Of a stretch of DNA of 34,472 nucleotides, positions 24,991-32,997 are shown in pieces (positions within the stretch are counted from its first letter, which is position 1; each line of letters starts with the position of its first letter). Source of the DNA: Thermodesulfobacteriota bacterium (lineage in GTDB: Bacteria > Desulfobacterota > WTBG01 > CAIYCZ01 > CAIRTM01); assembly GCA_026415325.1 (NCBI GenBank), contig JAOAHH010000011.1, positions 1-34,472 of the forward strand. The letters run 5' to 3'. Made by a program: the position numbers and the translations under genes. Below the pieces are notes generated by a model that did no database searches, had not been told where the DNA came from, and saw only the letters and a list, made by a program, of their open reading frames with translations.

Positions 24991-26337
24991 ATGGAAACCA
25001 TGAACACTTATAACGGAACGATTCTTGTTGTCGATCTTGATGCACAAACCTGCACAACCGAAGAGCTATCCACCGATCTTATTGAGCAGGGGCTCGGTGG
25101 TGCAGGCATCAACCTGCTGCTGTATGAGCAATACAAAGACCGCAATCCATTAGTTCTCGGCTCGGGACTTCTGACCGCCACCTTTGCTCCTGCTGCCTGC
25201 TGCGGCGTCATGACGGCAAAAAGCCCGGTAACCGGTCAGATTGCGCATGTGCCGTTCGGATGGCAGACCGGCGTTGAAATGAAACTCACGGGTTTTGACT
25301 TTGTGGTGATCCTCGGCACGTCGCCCAAACCTGTCAGGCTGTGGCTCCACGACGGACTCTCCGACATCAACGATGCAGCCGACATCTGGGGAAAAGACGT
25401 GTGGGCATCGGTTGATAAAATCAGGGAAGCATACGGCGATGAAATGGTGCAAACGCTCATCATCGGGCCTGCAGGAGAAAACAAGCAAAGCCTTGCACAG
25501 GTGTGCGAAAACTATTGGGGCAGCAAAGACAAAGCAGGCCTCGGTGCGGTGTTCGGTGCAAAGAATTTGAAGGCAGTTGCAATGCGCGGCCTCGGCTCAC
25601 TCGAGGTTGCCGAGGGATTTTTCCAAAAATGTATGGAATTGAAAAACGAGATTGTCGGCGGTTCTATTAAGGGCAAAGCCGGGCTGTACGACATCGGCGC
25701 GGCACTGGGCATCGATGCAACTGCGCTTGAAAAAATGAAAACGATGATCCACCGCAACAATGCTGCCTATAACTGCCCGTATCCTTACTATACTTTCCTT
25801 AAATACAACGAGCCGCCGGCGGCGATGGATATGAAAGGCCACGCAGAACCGGGATGCCTTGTGAGCGACATCGCAGGATTTGCAGCGCTTGCAGCTACGG
25901 GCAGTGATCCTGCAAGAGCTTTTGAGCGGTGCTGCCGCTTTGGGCTTGAACCTCTCGGAACTGCTGCTGCCCTTAAGAAACAAGGTGCGGGCGATGTTGC
26001 CCAAATCGACAAACTTGCCGGAACCGGTACGGCCGAGGGCATCCCCGTATGGCCGGTTTGCGTTGACCAGCAGCAGGCAATCATGGCAATCACCAAAGCA
26101 CTGTCGTTTGCCGTTCCCCCGCGCGCGCCGTTTAGCCAAGACGGTGGCGCGCAGACATGGGTAGCGCGGCAGGCAGTGGCGTATCTGCTCGGCATTGATC
26201 CGGTCATTATGCTCCTGGCGCCTGAACTCACCGAAGAAAAACTCGCAGCGCTTGTGGCTCTTGCTGCAGACTGGGACGATTTCAGTGCAGACACGCTGAA
26301 AAAAATTGCTAATGCCGTGATTACAAAAAGCACCTAA
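24991..26337 (+). CDS. Aldehyde:ferredoxin oxidoreductase-family protein, short and with degenerate cluster ligands
   Basis: A 448-aa protein, compared with about 600 for typical AOR enzymes. The N-terminal domain is clearly AOR (NPLVLGSGLLTATFAPA, TAKSPVTGQ, IIGPAGENKQSLAQV, AGLGAVFGAKNLKAVAMRG), the region that binds the tungsto- or molybdopterin. In the second domain the C-x2-C-x3-C cluster motif is reduced to a single cysteine in NAAYNCPYPYYTF. The C-terminal part is shortened. The ATG at 24991 has GGAG upstream. An earlier in-frame ATG at 24973 would overlap the ferredoxin gene. It may retain pterin binding without the cluster, or have become a non-redox or structural subunit. Confidence 0.82.
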   Translation: METMNTYNGTILVVDLDAQTCTTEELSTDLIEQGLGGAGINLLLYEQYKDRNPLVLGSGLLTATFAPAACCGVMTAKSPVTGQIAHVPFGWQTGVEMKLTGFDFVVILGTSPKPVRLWLHDGLSDINDAADIWGKDVWASVDKIREAYGDEMVQTLIIGPAGENKQSLAQVCENYWGSKDKAGLGAVFGAKNLKAVAMRGLGSLEVAEGFFQKCMELKNEIVGGSIKGKAGLYDIGAALGIDATALEKMKTMIHRNNAAYNCPYPYYTFLKYNEPPAAMDMKGHAEPGCLVSDIAGFAALAATGSDPARAFERCCRFGLEPLGTAAALKKQGAGDVAQIDKLAGTGTAEGIPVWPVCVDQQQAIMAITKALSFAVPPRAPFSQDGGAQTWVARQAVAYLLGIDPVIMLLAPELTEEKLAALVALAADWDDFSADTLKKIANAVITKST

Positions 26338-26365
26338 AGAACTCTCTTTGTGATGGAGCACCACG

Positions 26366-27595
26366 ATGTACCCAAAAATTAATAAAAAAGTATATGAGCG
26401 CACACTTGAAGATTATCGGGAAATGGCATGGGGCGATGCCCGTTGCAACTGGTGCATGAACCAATGGGGCTGGAATGTCAAAAGTTCAAAGTATAATGAA
26501 ATATGCCCGGAATTCCGCTACACCCGGTTTTTTGGGTACAGTGCCATGGGGAAGTTTCACATCATCCGGGCGCTTATAGAAGGTGATTTTGATTATACGG
26601 ATTCAGAGAAGTTGCTCGAGATTTGCTACTTCTGCACCTCTTGCGGCGCTTGTGAGATGAACTGCTTGCGCCTGAACGAAAAAGAGCCGCTTAAGGCTGC
26701 CGAAGCGCTCAAGGCACGGCTGATCGAGCTCGGCATTGCTCCGCTCCCGGCACACAAAGAACTTCTCAAAAGCATCAAAAACTATGACAACCCATGGCTG
26801 CAGCCGCGCTCACGCCGCCGCGACTGGGCAAAAGAACTCGATGTGCCGGCGTTTTCAAAAGACGCCTGTGAGTATCTGTTCTTTGCCGGCTGCACTCCTG
26901 CGTTTGACCCGCTGTTGCAGCATGAAATCGTCAATACCATGCGCGTGCTCAAGCGCGCAGGTGTTACGGTTGGCATTTTCGGCGAACAGGAGATCTGCTG
27001 TGGCAGCCCTGCCATCAGGCTTGGCGACCGGCAGACGTTTTTCGATCTGGTCCGGCGCAATATCGAACTGTTCAAAAATGCTGGTGTCAAAAAAATCATT
27101 ACGCACTGCGCCGGCTGCCACCATGTGCTCAAATATGACTTCCCTGAAGTGCCGGATATGCCTGCCTATGATATAGAGATCCTCCATGTCTCGCAGGTGC
27201 TTGCAGACCTTGTGCGCAAGGGAACGGTCACGTTTACCAAAAAGGTGCCGATGACCGTCACGTGGCATGACCCGTGCCATATCGGCAGGCATTGCGGTAT
27301 TTATGAGGAGCCGCGCGACATTCTCCGCGCGATACCCGGCATTAAGCTCATCGAAATGGAGCGCATCAAGGATCAGGCATGGTGCTGCGGCGCTGGCGCA
27401 GGCGTGCGCACCGCATTCCCCGAGCTTTCCTTTAAAATTGCCTCCGAGCGAATCGAGGAAGCAAAAGAAACCGGCGCCGAAGCAATTGCAACCTGTTGCC
27501 CCTACTGCGAGCAGAGCCTGAGCGATCCGCTCAAACGCAACCGGGAAAAGCTTAAACTCTACGACCTTACGGACATAATGCTGATGGCATTGTAG
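26366..27595 (+). CDS. CCG-domain iron-sulfur protein, second of two
   Basis: A 409-aa paralogue of the CCG protein at 21717. The N-terminal cysteines include CNWC...ICPEF and CYFCTSCGACEMNC, the latter a complete [4Fe-4S] motif that the first copy lacks. Both CCG domains are intact: FAGCTPA, EICCGSPA and CAGC, then WHDPCHIG, WCCGAGAG and CPYC. It should bind one or two cubane and two non-cubane clusters. A TGGAG lies upstream of the ATG. Two diverged CCG proteins in one operon suggest two electron-transfer branches, one for each FAD oxidase or for the AOR-like protein. Confidence 0.87.
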   Translation: MYPKINKKVYERTLEDYREMAWGDARCNWCMNQWGWNVKSSKYNEICPEFRYTRFFGYSAMGKFHIIRALIEGDFDYTDSEKLLEICYFCTSCGACEMNCLRLNEKEPLKAAEALKARLIELGIAPLPAHKELLKSIKNYDNPWLQPRSRRRDWAKELDVPAFSKDACEYLFFAGCTPAFDPLLQHEIVNTMRVLKRAGVTVGIFGEQEICCGSPAIRLGDRQTFFDLVRRNIELFKNAGVKKIITHCAGCHHVLKYDFPEVPDMPAYDIEILHVSQVLADLVRKGTVTFTKKVPMTVTWHDPCHIGRHCGIYEEPRDILRAIPGIKLIEMERIKDQAWCCGAGAGVRTAFPELSFKIASERIEEAKETGAEAIATCCPYCEQSLSDPLKRNREKLKLYDLTDIMLMAL

Positions 27596-27661
27596 ACAGA
27601 ACGTGCTGTCGGCAGTGCCGTCACCAATATCGGTAAACACATATCAGGAAAGGGCATACGT

Positions 27662-27898
27662 ATGGCAGATTTAGTATGGGAAGAAAACAGCAAGGCGATG
27701 TTCGACAAAATGATCGAAGCATCACCCAAACCCTTCCGTGCAATGACGGAAAAAAAGCTCATGGATGCAATTATTAGCAAGGCAACCGACGGGAAGGTGA
27801 CGGAAGACATTATCATTGCCTGCGTTCAGGAAGTCACGCCCAAACCGTTTGTCGGCATGGCCATGAAACAGCTTGAGCCGCTCAAGACAAAGAAGTAA
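27662..27898 (+). CDS. Small PCP_red-domain protein
   Basis: A 78-aa protein resembling the short domain found at the C-terminus of light-independent protochlorophyllide reductase subunit B and as a stand-alone protein in many anaerobes. The pattern is a Trp near the start (LVWEENSKAMFDKM), PKPFRAMTEKKLMDAI, and TEDIIIACVQEV. Its role outside chlorophyll synthesis is unknown. AGGAAAGG lies upstream. It is the last gene of the redox operon and is followed directly by a strong terminator. Confidence 0.72.
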   Translation: MADLVWEENSKAMFDKMIEASPKPFRAMTEKKLMDAIISKATDGKVTEDIIIACVQEVTPKPFVGMAMKQLEPLKTKK

Positions 27899-27926
27899 GC
27901 GTTTTCAATTAATGCAACTATCATAT

Positions 27927-27961
27927 TACGGCGCTGTGCAACGAGCAGCGCCGTATTTTTT
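27927..27961 (+). terminator. Rho-independent terminator of the redox operon
   Basis: A perfect 10-bp stem (TACGGCGCTG at 27927-27936 with CAGCGCCGTA at 27946-27955) with a 9-nt loop, followed by six T. It lies 29 nt after the last stop codon of the seven-gene operon. Confidence 0.92.
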
Positions 27962-27992
27962 AGACATTGAGTCCCCCCTTGACATGCAAATG

Positions 27993-28021
27993 TTGCGAGC
28001 ATCCGTGGAACGTTGTATAAG
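27993..28021 (+). promoter_or_regulatory. Candidate sigma-70 promoter of the lytic transglycosylase gene
   Basis: TTGCGA (27993-27998), exactly 17 bases, then TATAAG (28016-28021), 32 nt before the ATG and just downstream of the preceding terminator. Confidence 0.5.
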
Positions 28022-28053
28022 TTTGCATATTTTTTTGCTTGTTATGATTACGT

Positions 28054-29949
28054 ATGGTCACGTTCAAACGATTAATCTTTGTCCTTGTCGTTGTTGAGGT
28101 CGTGCTTGCCCCGACTCTTCACGCGTATCAAATAACGGTTCCCCTCCGGTTCGACCTTGCCCTTATTCGGCAGCAGCTCTTTACTCACCTCTATACCGAA
28201 CCCGGCGGCAGAGCGCTCGTTATGGATGACGGCCGTGATTGCCAAAACATCTTTTTGCGCGATCCCGAGGTTTCGGCGGCATCAGGAAAATTGCGAATCC
28301 TCACCCTCATGGAAGCGCAAACAGGCGTTTTTCTCAATGAGCAGTGCATCTCCGGAAAGCCCGTGCAGGGATATATCGAAATCCTGCAGGAGGTGCTTTT
28401 TGATAACGCAACCCGTGAGCTTGTGTTGCATACTTCTGACGCGAATCTCTACGATGCGACCCGCACCAAAAACCTTTCACAGAGCCCTCTGTGGAATCTT
28501 GCAAAAGAACCTCTGTATCGCCGCATCGGCGATATTCGGATTCCTTTGCAGCCTCTTATCGATGATGTGCGCCTCATACTGCTCAATACGCTTGATTGGC
28601 CGCAGGAAGAAATCGGCCGGATGCTTGATTCCTTGCGCTTCGGCAAGCCAGTGGTTGACACCACATCCTTGACGCTTGAAGTCTCCTATATGGTTCCTGA
28701 TCAAAGGCGCTACGAAGCAAACGTTCCCGAACCTATGTTGTCACCCGAAGAAATACAATCATTCCAACATCGGCTTAACCAGCTCGATGCATTTCTCACC
28801 TTTATTATCAAGCAGTTTGCGCGCTCTGGAGACCCGAGCCTCCAGCAACAGCTCACTACCATTTTGCTTGATGCACGCTACGAGCTTATCGAATCGCTTG
28901 GCACACCGGTTACACCAAAGGAAGACCCGGTCACACTTCTTTTCCTGCGCACGTGGGATCGCCTTGCCCCGATCGTCCGAGAAATTTCCCGGCGCATGCC
29001 TTCGCAAAACAGCCTCTCGTACCTGAGTTTTATCACCGCCGTTGATGCACTTGCGGCAATCAGGGCAGCAGGACCCGGACTCGGTATTGAAATAACTTCC
29101 GACGGTTTGCGCCGCCTTGCCCGGATGTTGGATGCAGGCGCCGGCGATCCGCTCATCTATTCAATGGAGGTCGATCCCGAACTGCGGAAAATATTCGGAT
29201 TTGGCCCTCCCTTGCCCCCTCCCGATATTCTCCCTGATAGAGACATACCGGAACCTCAAGCGCCCCGCCCATCTTCTGCAGAACAGAGAGCACAGAGGCT
29301 GCGCTGTCTTATAAGCCAAACATCAGAAATCTTCCGCGCGCCGCATGCCTTTGCAGCTGATCCTCAGTCAGAGCTTAAGCGTTTGAATGGCTGGGCACCC
29401 ACGCCGGCAGATCTTCCTGAATATCTCCCTCTCGTTGAGCGCCTTCTCTTTGCTGCTGCTGCAGAAATGCTCGCAACAAGTGGCCTTGATAAAATGTTTC
29501 ATCAGGTGTACCGAAACAGCATTCTCGCAACAGCATGGCAGGAAAGCTGCTGGCGACAGTTTATAAAAAACGGCGACAAAGTGACCGCATTAACCTCGGC
29601 GGCAGGCTCTGTTGGCATTATGCAGATTAACGCTAAAGTCTGGCGGGGATTGTATGACGTCAAGGGCATTTACGGCGATATCCTTTACAATGCCCGGGCA
29701 GGATGTGAAATCTTGATGCACTATATCAAGGATTATGCCGTGCAAAAAGGTGAGCACAATTATGCAGGCGGGATTGATAATCTTGCCCGCGCAGCCTATG
29801 CAGCATACAATGGCGGCCCTGCGCAACTGTCGCGGTACCGCTGTGAGACAACCCGGCAGACATTAAAGGATATCGATGCTCTGTTCTGGCAAAAGTATGC
29901 CGCCGTAAAGGCAGGGCGAGTAAACGAAGTCGCCTCATGTTACCGGTAA
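28054..29949 (+). CDS. Exported lytic transglycosylase with C-terminal SLT domain
   Basis: A 631-aa protein. The N-terminus (RLIFVLVVVEVVLAPTLHA) is a signal peptide, so it acts in the periplasm. The catalytic goose-lysozyme-like SLT domain lies at about residues 485-625: ATAWQESCW with catalytic Glu497, GSVGIMQINAKVW, NARAGCEILMHYI and AAYAAYNGGP. It would cleave peptidoglycan glycan strands to 1,6-anhydromuropeptides. The N-terminal 450 residues are helical with a proline-rich break near residue 385-410 (PPLPPPDILPDRDIPEPQ), and match no family that I recognise. The C-terminal domain placement after a large N-terminal region recalls Slt70, but the N-terminal part does not look like its superhelix. 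No strong ribosome site precedes the start. Confidence 0.85.
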   Translation: MVTFKRLIFVLVVVEVVLAPTLHAYQITVPLRFDLALIRQQLFTHLYTEPGGRALVMDDGRDCQNIFLRDPEVSAASGKLRILTLMEAQTGVFLNEQCISGKPVQGYIEILQEVLFDNATRELVLHTSDANLYDATRTKNLSQSPLWNLAKEPLYRRIGDIRIPLQPLIDDVRLILLNTLDWPQEEIGRMLDSLRFGKPVVDTTSLTLEVSYMVPDQRRYEANVPEPMLSPEEIQSFQHRLNQLDAFLTFIIKQFARSGDPSLQQQLTTILLDARYELIESLGTPVTPKEDPVTLLFLRTWDRLAPIVREISRRMPSQNSLSYLSFITAVDALAAIRAAGPGLGIEITSDGLRRLARMLDAGAGDPLIYSMEVDPELRKIFGFGPPLPPPDILPDRDIPEPQAPRPSSAEQRAQRLRCLISQTSEIFRAPHAFAADPQSELKRLNGWAPTPADLPEYLPLVERLLFAAAAEMLATSGLDKMFHQVYRNSILATAWQESCWRQFIKNGDKVTALTSAAGSVGIMQINAKVWRGLYDVKGIYGDILYNARAGCEILMHYIKDYAVQKGEHNYAGGIDNLARAAYAAYNGGPAQLSRYRCETTRQTLKDIDALFWQKYAAVKAGRVNEVASCYR

Positions 29950-29965
29950 TATAAATTCTTTTTTA

Positions 29966-30622
29966 TTACCGAGAGAATCGACGCACAAGCCGCAGCAGTT
30001 TTGTCAACCCGTGCACCCACAGGGGGCTTCTGCTGGTTTCGATCGTGGCGTTGCGGAGGCTTTCAAGAAATTCACGCGGGGTGGAAAACGGCTGCAGAAT
30101 CATGCGCGCCCTCCCGACCTCAATCCCGAAATGAGCGTCGCTGCCAACCACTGGAACGACACCGACCTTCAGGGCATGGGCAACGAGCCGCTCATCGCTG
30201 CGGGTGAGGATATCGCGTGCATTGAATACTTCAAGCATATCTATCTGTTCAATAATTTCATTAAGCGCATCCGGCCGCATGCGCGAGGAGCGCAGCCAGT
30301 CAAAGGGATGCGGCACAGATACCAGCCCTTCTTGGCGCCTGATTGCCGCAATCGTCTCCTGGGGCGAAAGCCCGGGAGGGATTTCCTCGCGGAGAAAATA
30401 GCCGATCATGTCACCGCAAGAGGTTCTGATCTCTTCGGCCACAATGACCGTAATGTTCCGTGCAGTTGCTGCTACCTCTTGTGCGCCGCGGAGCGTGTTG
30501 TGGTCGGTAATCGCAACAGCGTTAAGCCCTTGGCGCCGTGCAATACCATCAATGTGCTCCGGTTTTAGTCCAGAACAACGGGAATAATGGGTATGGACGT
30601 GAAGGTCGATTATTCTCGACAT
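29966..30622 (-). CDS. PHP-domain metal-dependent phosphoesterase
   Basis: A 218-aa PHP domain protein. Metal ligands are visible in order: DLHVHTHYSRCSG (HxH), AITDHNT, the Glu/His region EEIRT and SVPHPFDW, and VGSDAHF near the C-terminus. The family includes nucleotide/oligonucleotide phosphoesterases such as RNase AM-type (YciV) and histidinol phosphatases. It is shorter than YciV. The exact substrate cannot be told. Its stop lies 16 bases beyond the convergent lytic transglycosylase stop with no strong terminator between. A basic C-terminus (KLLRLVRRFSR) is notable. Confidence 0.88.
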   Translation of the reverse strand: MSRIIDLHVHTHYSRCSGLKPEHIDGIARRQGLNAVAITDHNTLRGAQEVAATARNITVIVAEEIRTSCGDMIGYFLREEIPPGLSPQETIAAIRRQEGLVSVPHPFDWLRSSRMRPDALNEIIEQIDMLEVFNARDILTRSDERLVAHALKVGVVPVVGSDAHFGIEVGRARMILQPFSTPREFLESLRNATIETSRSPLWVHGLTKLLRLVRRFSR

Positions 30623-30664
30623 ACCACGCTATCAGAGGACAGATGGCACGATGACAGAATCATC

Positions 30665-30692
30665 TTGCGAAACAGCATATCTTTGATATAGT
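30665..30692 (+). promoter_or_regulatory. Candidate promoter of the small exported protein gene
   Basis: TTGCGA (30665-30670), 16 bases, then TATAGT (30687-30692), 49 nt before the GTG start. The same -35 hexamer occurs at 27993. Confidence 0.42.
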
Positions 30693-30741
30693 AACAACTG
30701 TATACAACATCACCATAACCCACGGGAAAGGAGAGAGCACT

Positions 30742-31200
30742 GTGAAAAAGCACTGTTTCATCACGCTTGCGCTTGCCGTAACCGTAATACTGGGCAGCAT
30801 ACACGCCCAGGCGATGACACCCCTTGCGCTTGAAAACAACGAGTACAGCGTTGTGCTCCTCTGTACCGGCGATGCAGGCGATTATTGCGACAAAGGGGAA
30901 ACCGTCCGTGATGTTTTTATCTTCGATGATGACGAGAAGTTCAGCATCGAAAGTTTTGACGATGAACTGTTTGGACTCGGCGCTCACGGCGAGTATAGCG
31001 AAAGCGGGTTTTCGTTTGATGCAACACTTGAGGTTGTATCCGACGACATCGTTGACAAATATGAAGTCGATATCAAAGGCATCGCCCTTTTCAGTACGGT
31101 GATCGCCGGTTCTGCTGAAATCACCTACTCCACGCTGAACCTGACCGGGTATGACAAAGAAGACGAAGCAACTGCCTACTTTTTCGGGATAAAAAAATGA
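30742..31200 (+). CDS. Small exported acidic protein of unknown function
   Basis: A 152-aa protein not assignable to a family. It begins with a GTG start behind AAAGGAGAG and a clear signal peptide (KKHCFITLALAVTVILGSIHAQA). The mature part is acidic with an FIFDDDEKFSIESFDDELFG stretch and alternating beta-like segments, and may be a lipid- or metal-contacting periplasmic beta protein. Two cysteines in LLCTGDAGDYC could form a disulfide. It stands alone with its own promoter and shares a bidirectional terminator with the convergent aminotransferase. Its stop codon lies in the terminator stem. Confidence 0.7.
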   Translation: MKKHCFITLALAVTVILGSIHAQAMTPLALENNEYSVVLLCTGDAGDYCDKGETVRDVFIFDDDEKFSIESFDDELFGLGAHGEYSESGFSFDATLEVVSDDIVDKYEVDIKGIALFSTVIAGSAEITYSTLNLTGYDKEDEATAYFFGIKK

Positions 31201-31226
31201 GCGCGAGACACCGCGCTCATTTTTTT
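31191..31226. terminator. Bidirectional rho-independent terminator
   Basis: A perfect 9-bp stem (ATGAGCGCG at 31197-31205 with CGCGCTCAT at 31212-31220), loop of 6, flanked by A tracts on the left and T tracts on the right, so it works on both strands. Both convergent genes have their TGA stop codon inside the stem (31198-31200 on plus, 31219-31217 on minus). Confidence 0.93.
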
Positions 31227-32365
31227 GCCGCTTTGATATACCGGTCTATCCGCCTCACCGATTCCTTGAGCAGGTTAAAATCCGTTGCATAACAGATACG
31301 CACATGCCCTTCACCACCCATACCGAACACATCACCCGGAACCACCGCCACTTTTTCCTGCTCAAGAAGCCCGACGGCAAACTCCTCTGATGTCTTTCCG
31401 GTACTATGAATTGAAGGGAATATATAAAATGCGCCTTCTGGTTTTGCAACCGAAAGCCCGATGCTGTTCAGCGCATCATACATATAATTGCGGCGGCGCC
31501 AATAGCTCTTCTTCATTTCTTCCATTTCGGCAATGCCTCTGCGGAGTGATTCAAGCGCGCCGTACTGCGCCATAATCGGCGCGCACAGGGCTGCATATTG
31601 GTGAATCTTCACTGCCTGCGTCAAAAAGTCCCTGGATGCAGCAATATACCCCAACCGCCAGCCGGTCATCGCAAACGCCTTTGAAAAACCATTGAGCACA
31701 ATGACCTGTTCTTTCAGCCCGGGAAGTGCACCGACGGAAAAATGCTCGCCTTCATAGGTAAGCTCTGCGTAAATCTCGTCAGAAATAAGCCATATGCCCT
31801 TCTTGCGGACAATCTCCCCTATTTTGAGAATCTCTGTTTTGTCAATCGTGTATCCGGTAGGGTTGCACGGATAGGAGAGCAAAATGGCTTTTGTCGTTGG
31901 GGTGACTGCACGTTCAATAGCATCAGCCGTAACCTTTAACGACGGTGTGCTGACTGCCCTTACAACACCGCCAGCAAGCTCGGTGAGCGGACGGTAGCAG
32001 ACGTAGGTAGGCTCTGGCAGAATCAGCTCATCGCCTTCGTTCAGAATGGTGCGCAAAACAAGATCAATACCTTCGCTAACGCCGACCGTAATGAGTATTT
32101 CATCCCGGTCAAACCGGGTCCCGAACCGTGTATTCAGATAGGTTGCGGTTTCCTGCCGCAGCTCCGTAATTCCCCAGTTTGAGGTGTAGCTTGTGCGGCC
32201 CTGCTCGAGCGCATAGAAAACCTGTTCCCGCACCTGCCACGGCGTTACAAAATCAGGCTCGCCAACGCCGAGTGATATGATGTCTTTAGCGTCAAGCACC
32301 AGATCGAAAAACCGCCTGATACCCGACGGTGGTATCTGCTCGACGCGTCGGTTAAAGCGTGACAT
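31217..32365 (-). CDS. Class I/II PLP aminotransferase (aspartate/aromatic type)
   Basis: A 382-aa fold-type I PLP enzyme. Motifs: LGVGEPDFVTPW at the N-terminus, LLSYPCNPTGY, ISDEIYAEL (PLP aspartate), and LNGFSKAFAMTGWRLGY with PLP-binding Lys229. The C-terminal arginine that holds the substrate carboxylate is probably in GHVRICYAT. Length is normal for the family. Substrate could be aspartate, aromatic amino acids or alanine. The ATG at 32365 lies within the end of the Lrp-type regulator gene (14-nt overlap) with GGAG upstream, so they are cotranscribed. Confidence 0.9.
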   Translation of the reverse strand: MSRFNRRVEQIPPSGIRRFFDLVLDAKDIISLGVGEPDFVTPWQVREQVFYALEQGRTSYTSNWGITELRQETATYLNTRFGTRFDRDEILITVGVSEGIDLVLRTILNEGDELILPEPTYVCYRPLTELAGGVVRAVSTPSLKVTADAIERAVTPTTKAILLSYPCNPTGYTIDKTEILKIGEIVRKKGIWLISDEIYAELTYEGEHFSVGALPGLKEQVIVLNGFSKAFAMTGWRLGYIAASRDFLTQAVKIHQYAALCAPIMAQYGALESLRRGIAEMEEMKKSYWRRRNYMYDALNSIGLSVAKPEGAFYIFPSIHSTGKTSEEFAVGLLEQEKVAVVPGDVFGMGGEGHVRICYATDFNLLKESVRRIDRYIKAAKK

Positions 32366-32837
32366 TGAGCCGCTCCAGTTTCGGCTGCTGAAACAACATG
32401 GTGCCGTTCTCTTTGTACTTTTTCAGTAAAAAGTGAGTCGTTGTGCTCTTGACGTTATCAAGGGTTGCAAGCTTATCAGACACAAAAAATGCAACTTCCT
32501 TGAGGGTCTCGCCCTCGACAACCGCGAGCAGGTCGTACCTGCCTGACATAAGGTAGAGGGAGCGCACCTGCGGGAATTGGTAGATGCGTTCGGCAATCGC
32601 GTCAAATCCTTTTTCGCGCTCTGGTGTTACCTGAATCTCGATAAACGCAACAACTTTCTCTTTTTTTGTTTCAAGTTTTTCCTCATTGATCACCGCACAA
32701 TATTTTATGATCGTGCCGTTCTCCTCCATTTCCCGAATCAGCCGTTTCACCTCATCAACGCTCTTGTTAAGCATCGAAGCGATGTCTTCCGGTGACAGCC
32801 GCGCATCTTTTTGCAGCAGTTCCACAATTTCGTGCAT
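32352..32837 (-). CDS. Lrp/AsnC-family transcriptional regulator
   Basis: A 161-aa protein with an N-terminal winged helix-turn-helix (ELLQKDARLSPEDIASML, then VDEVKRLIREMEENGTI) and a C-terminal RAM ligand-binding domain (AFIEIQVTPEREKGFD, VRSLYLMSGRYDLLAVVEG). The family senses amino acids. It is cotranscribed with the aminotransferase, which it probably regulates. The ATG at 32837 is preferred since GGAGG lies just upstream. A longer frame from 32891 would add 18 residues. The last 20 residues extend beyond the RAM domain. Confidence 0.9.
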   Translation of the reverse strand: MHEIVELLQKDARLSPEDIASMLNKSVDEVKRLIREMEENGTIIKYCAVINEEKLETKKEKVVAFIEIQVTPEREKGFDAIAERIYQFPQVRSLYLMSGRYDLLAVVEGETLKEVAFFVSDKLATLDNVKSTTTHFLLKKYKENGTMLFQQPKLERLNVTL

Positions 32838-32997
32838 ATATTCCTCCACGGTTATGTTGCAAGAGCCTTTGGTTAAGGTTATTATAGCCATAGTGACATA
32901 AAAGGGGAAGAAAGAAAATCAGTTCACAGTGCTGCGTGCCACGTGCTCTGTAAAATGTATTTCCTCAGTGCTCGGCGCGCCGCACTATATAAAATTG

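Noticed and set aside
26336-26345. AAAGAACTCT right after a stop codon, with the same 10-mer again at 33829 and a similar one near 20044
   Set aside because: Short and without consistent hairpin or spacing. I see no more copies, so it is most likely chance.
25597-26403. A 268-aa open frame antisense to the AOR-like gene
   Set aside because: Same reason: it is a mirror of the biased codons of the real gene, with arginine/serine/cysteine-rich nonsense composition.
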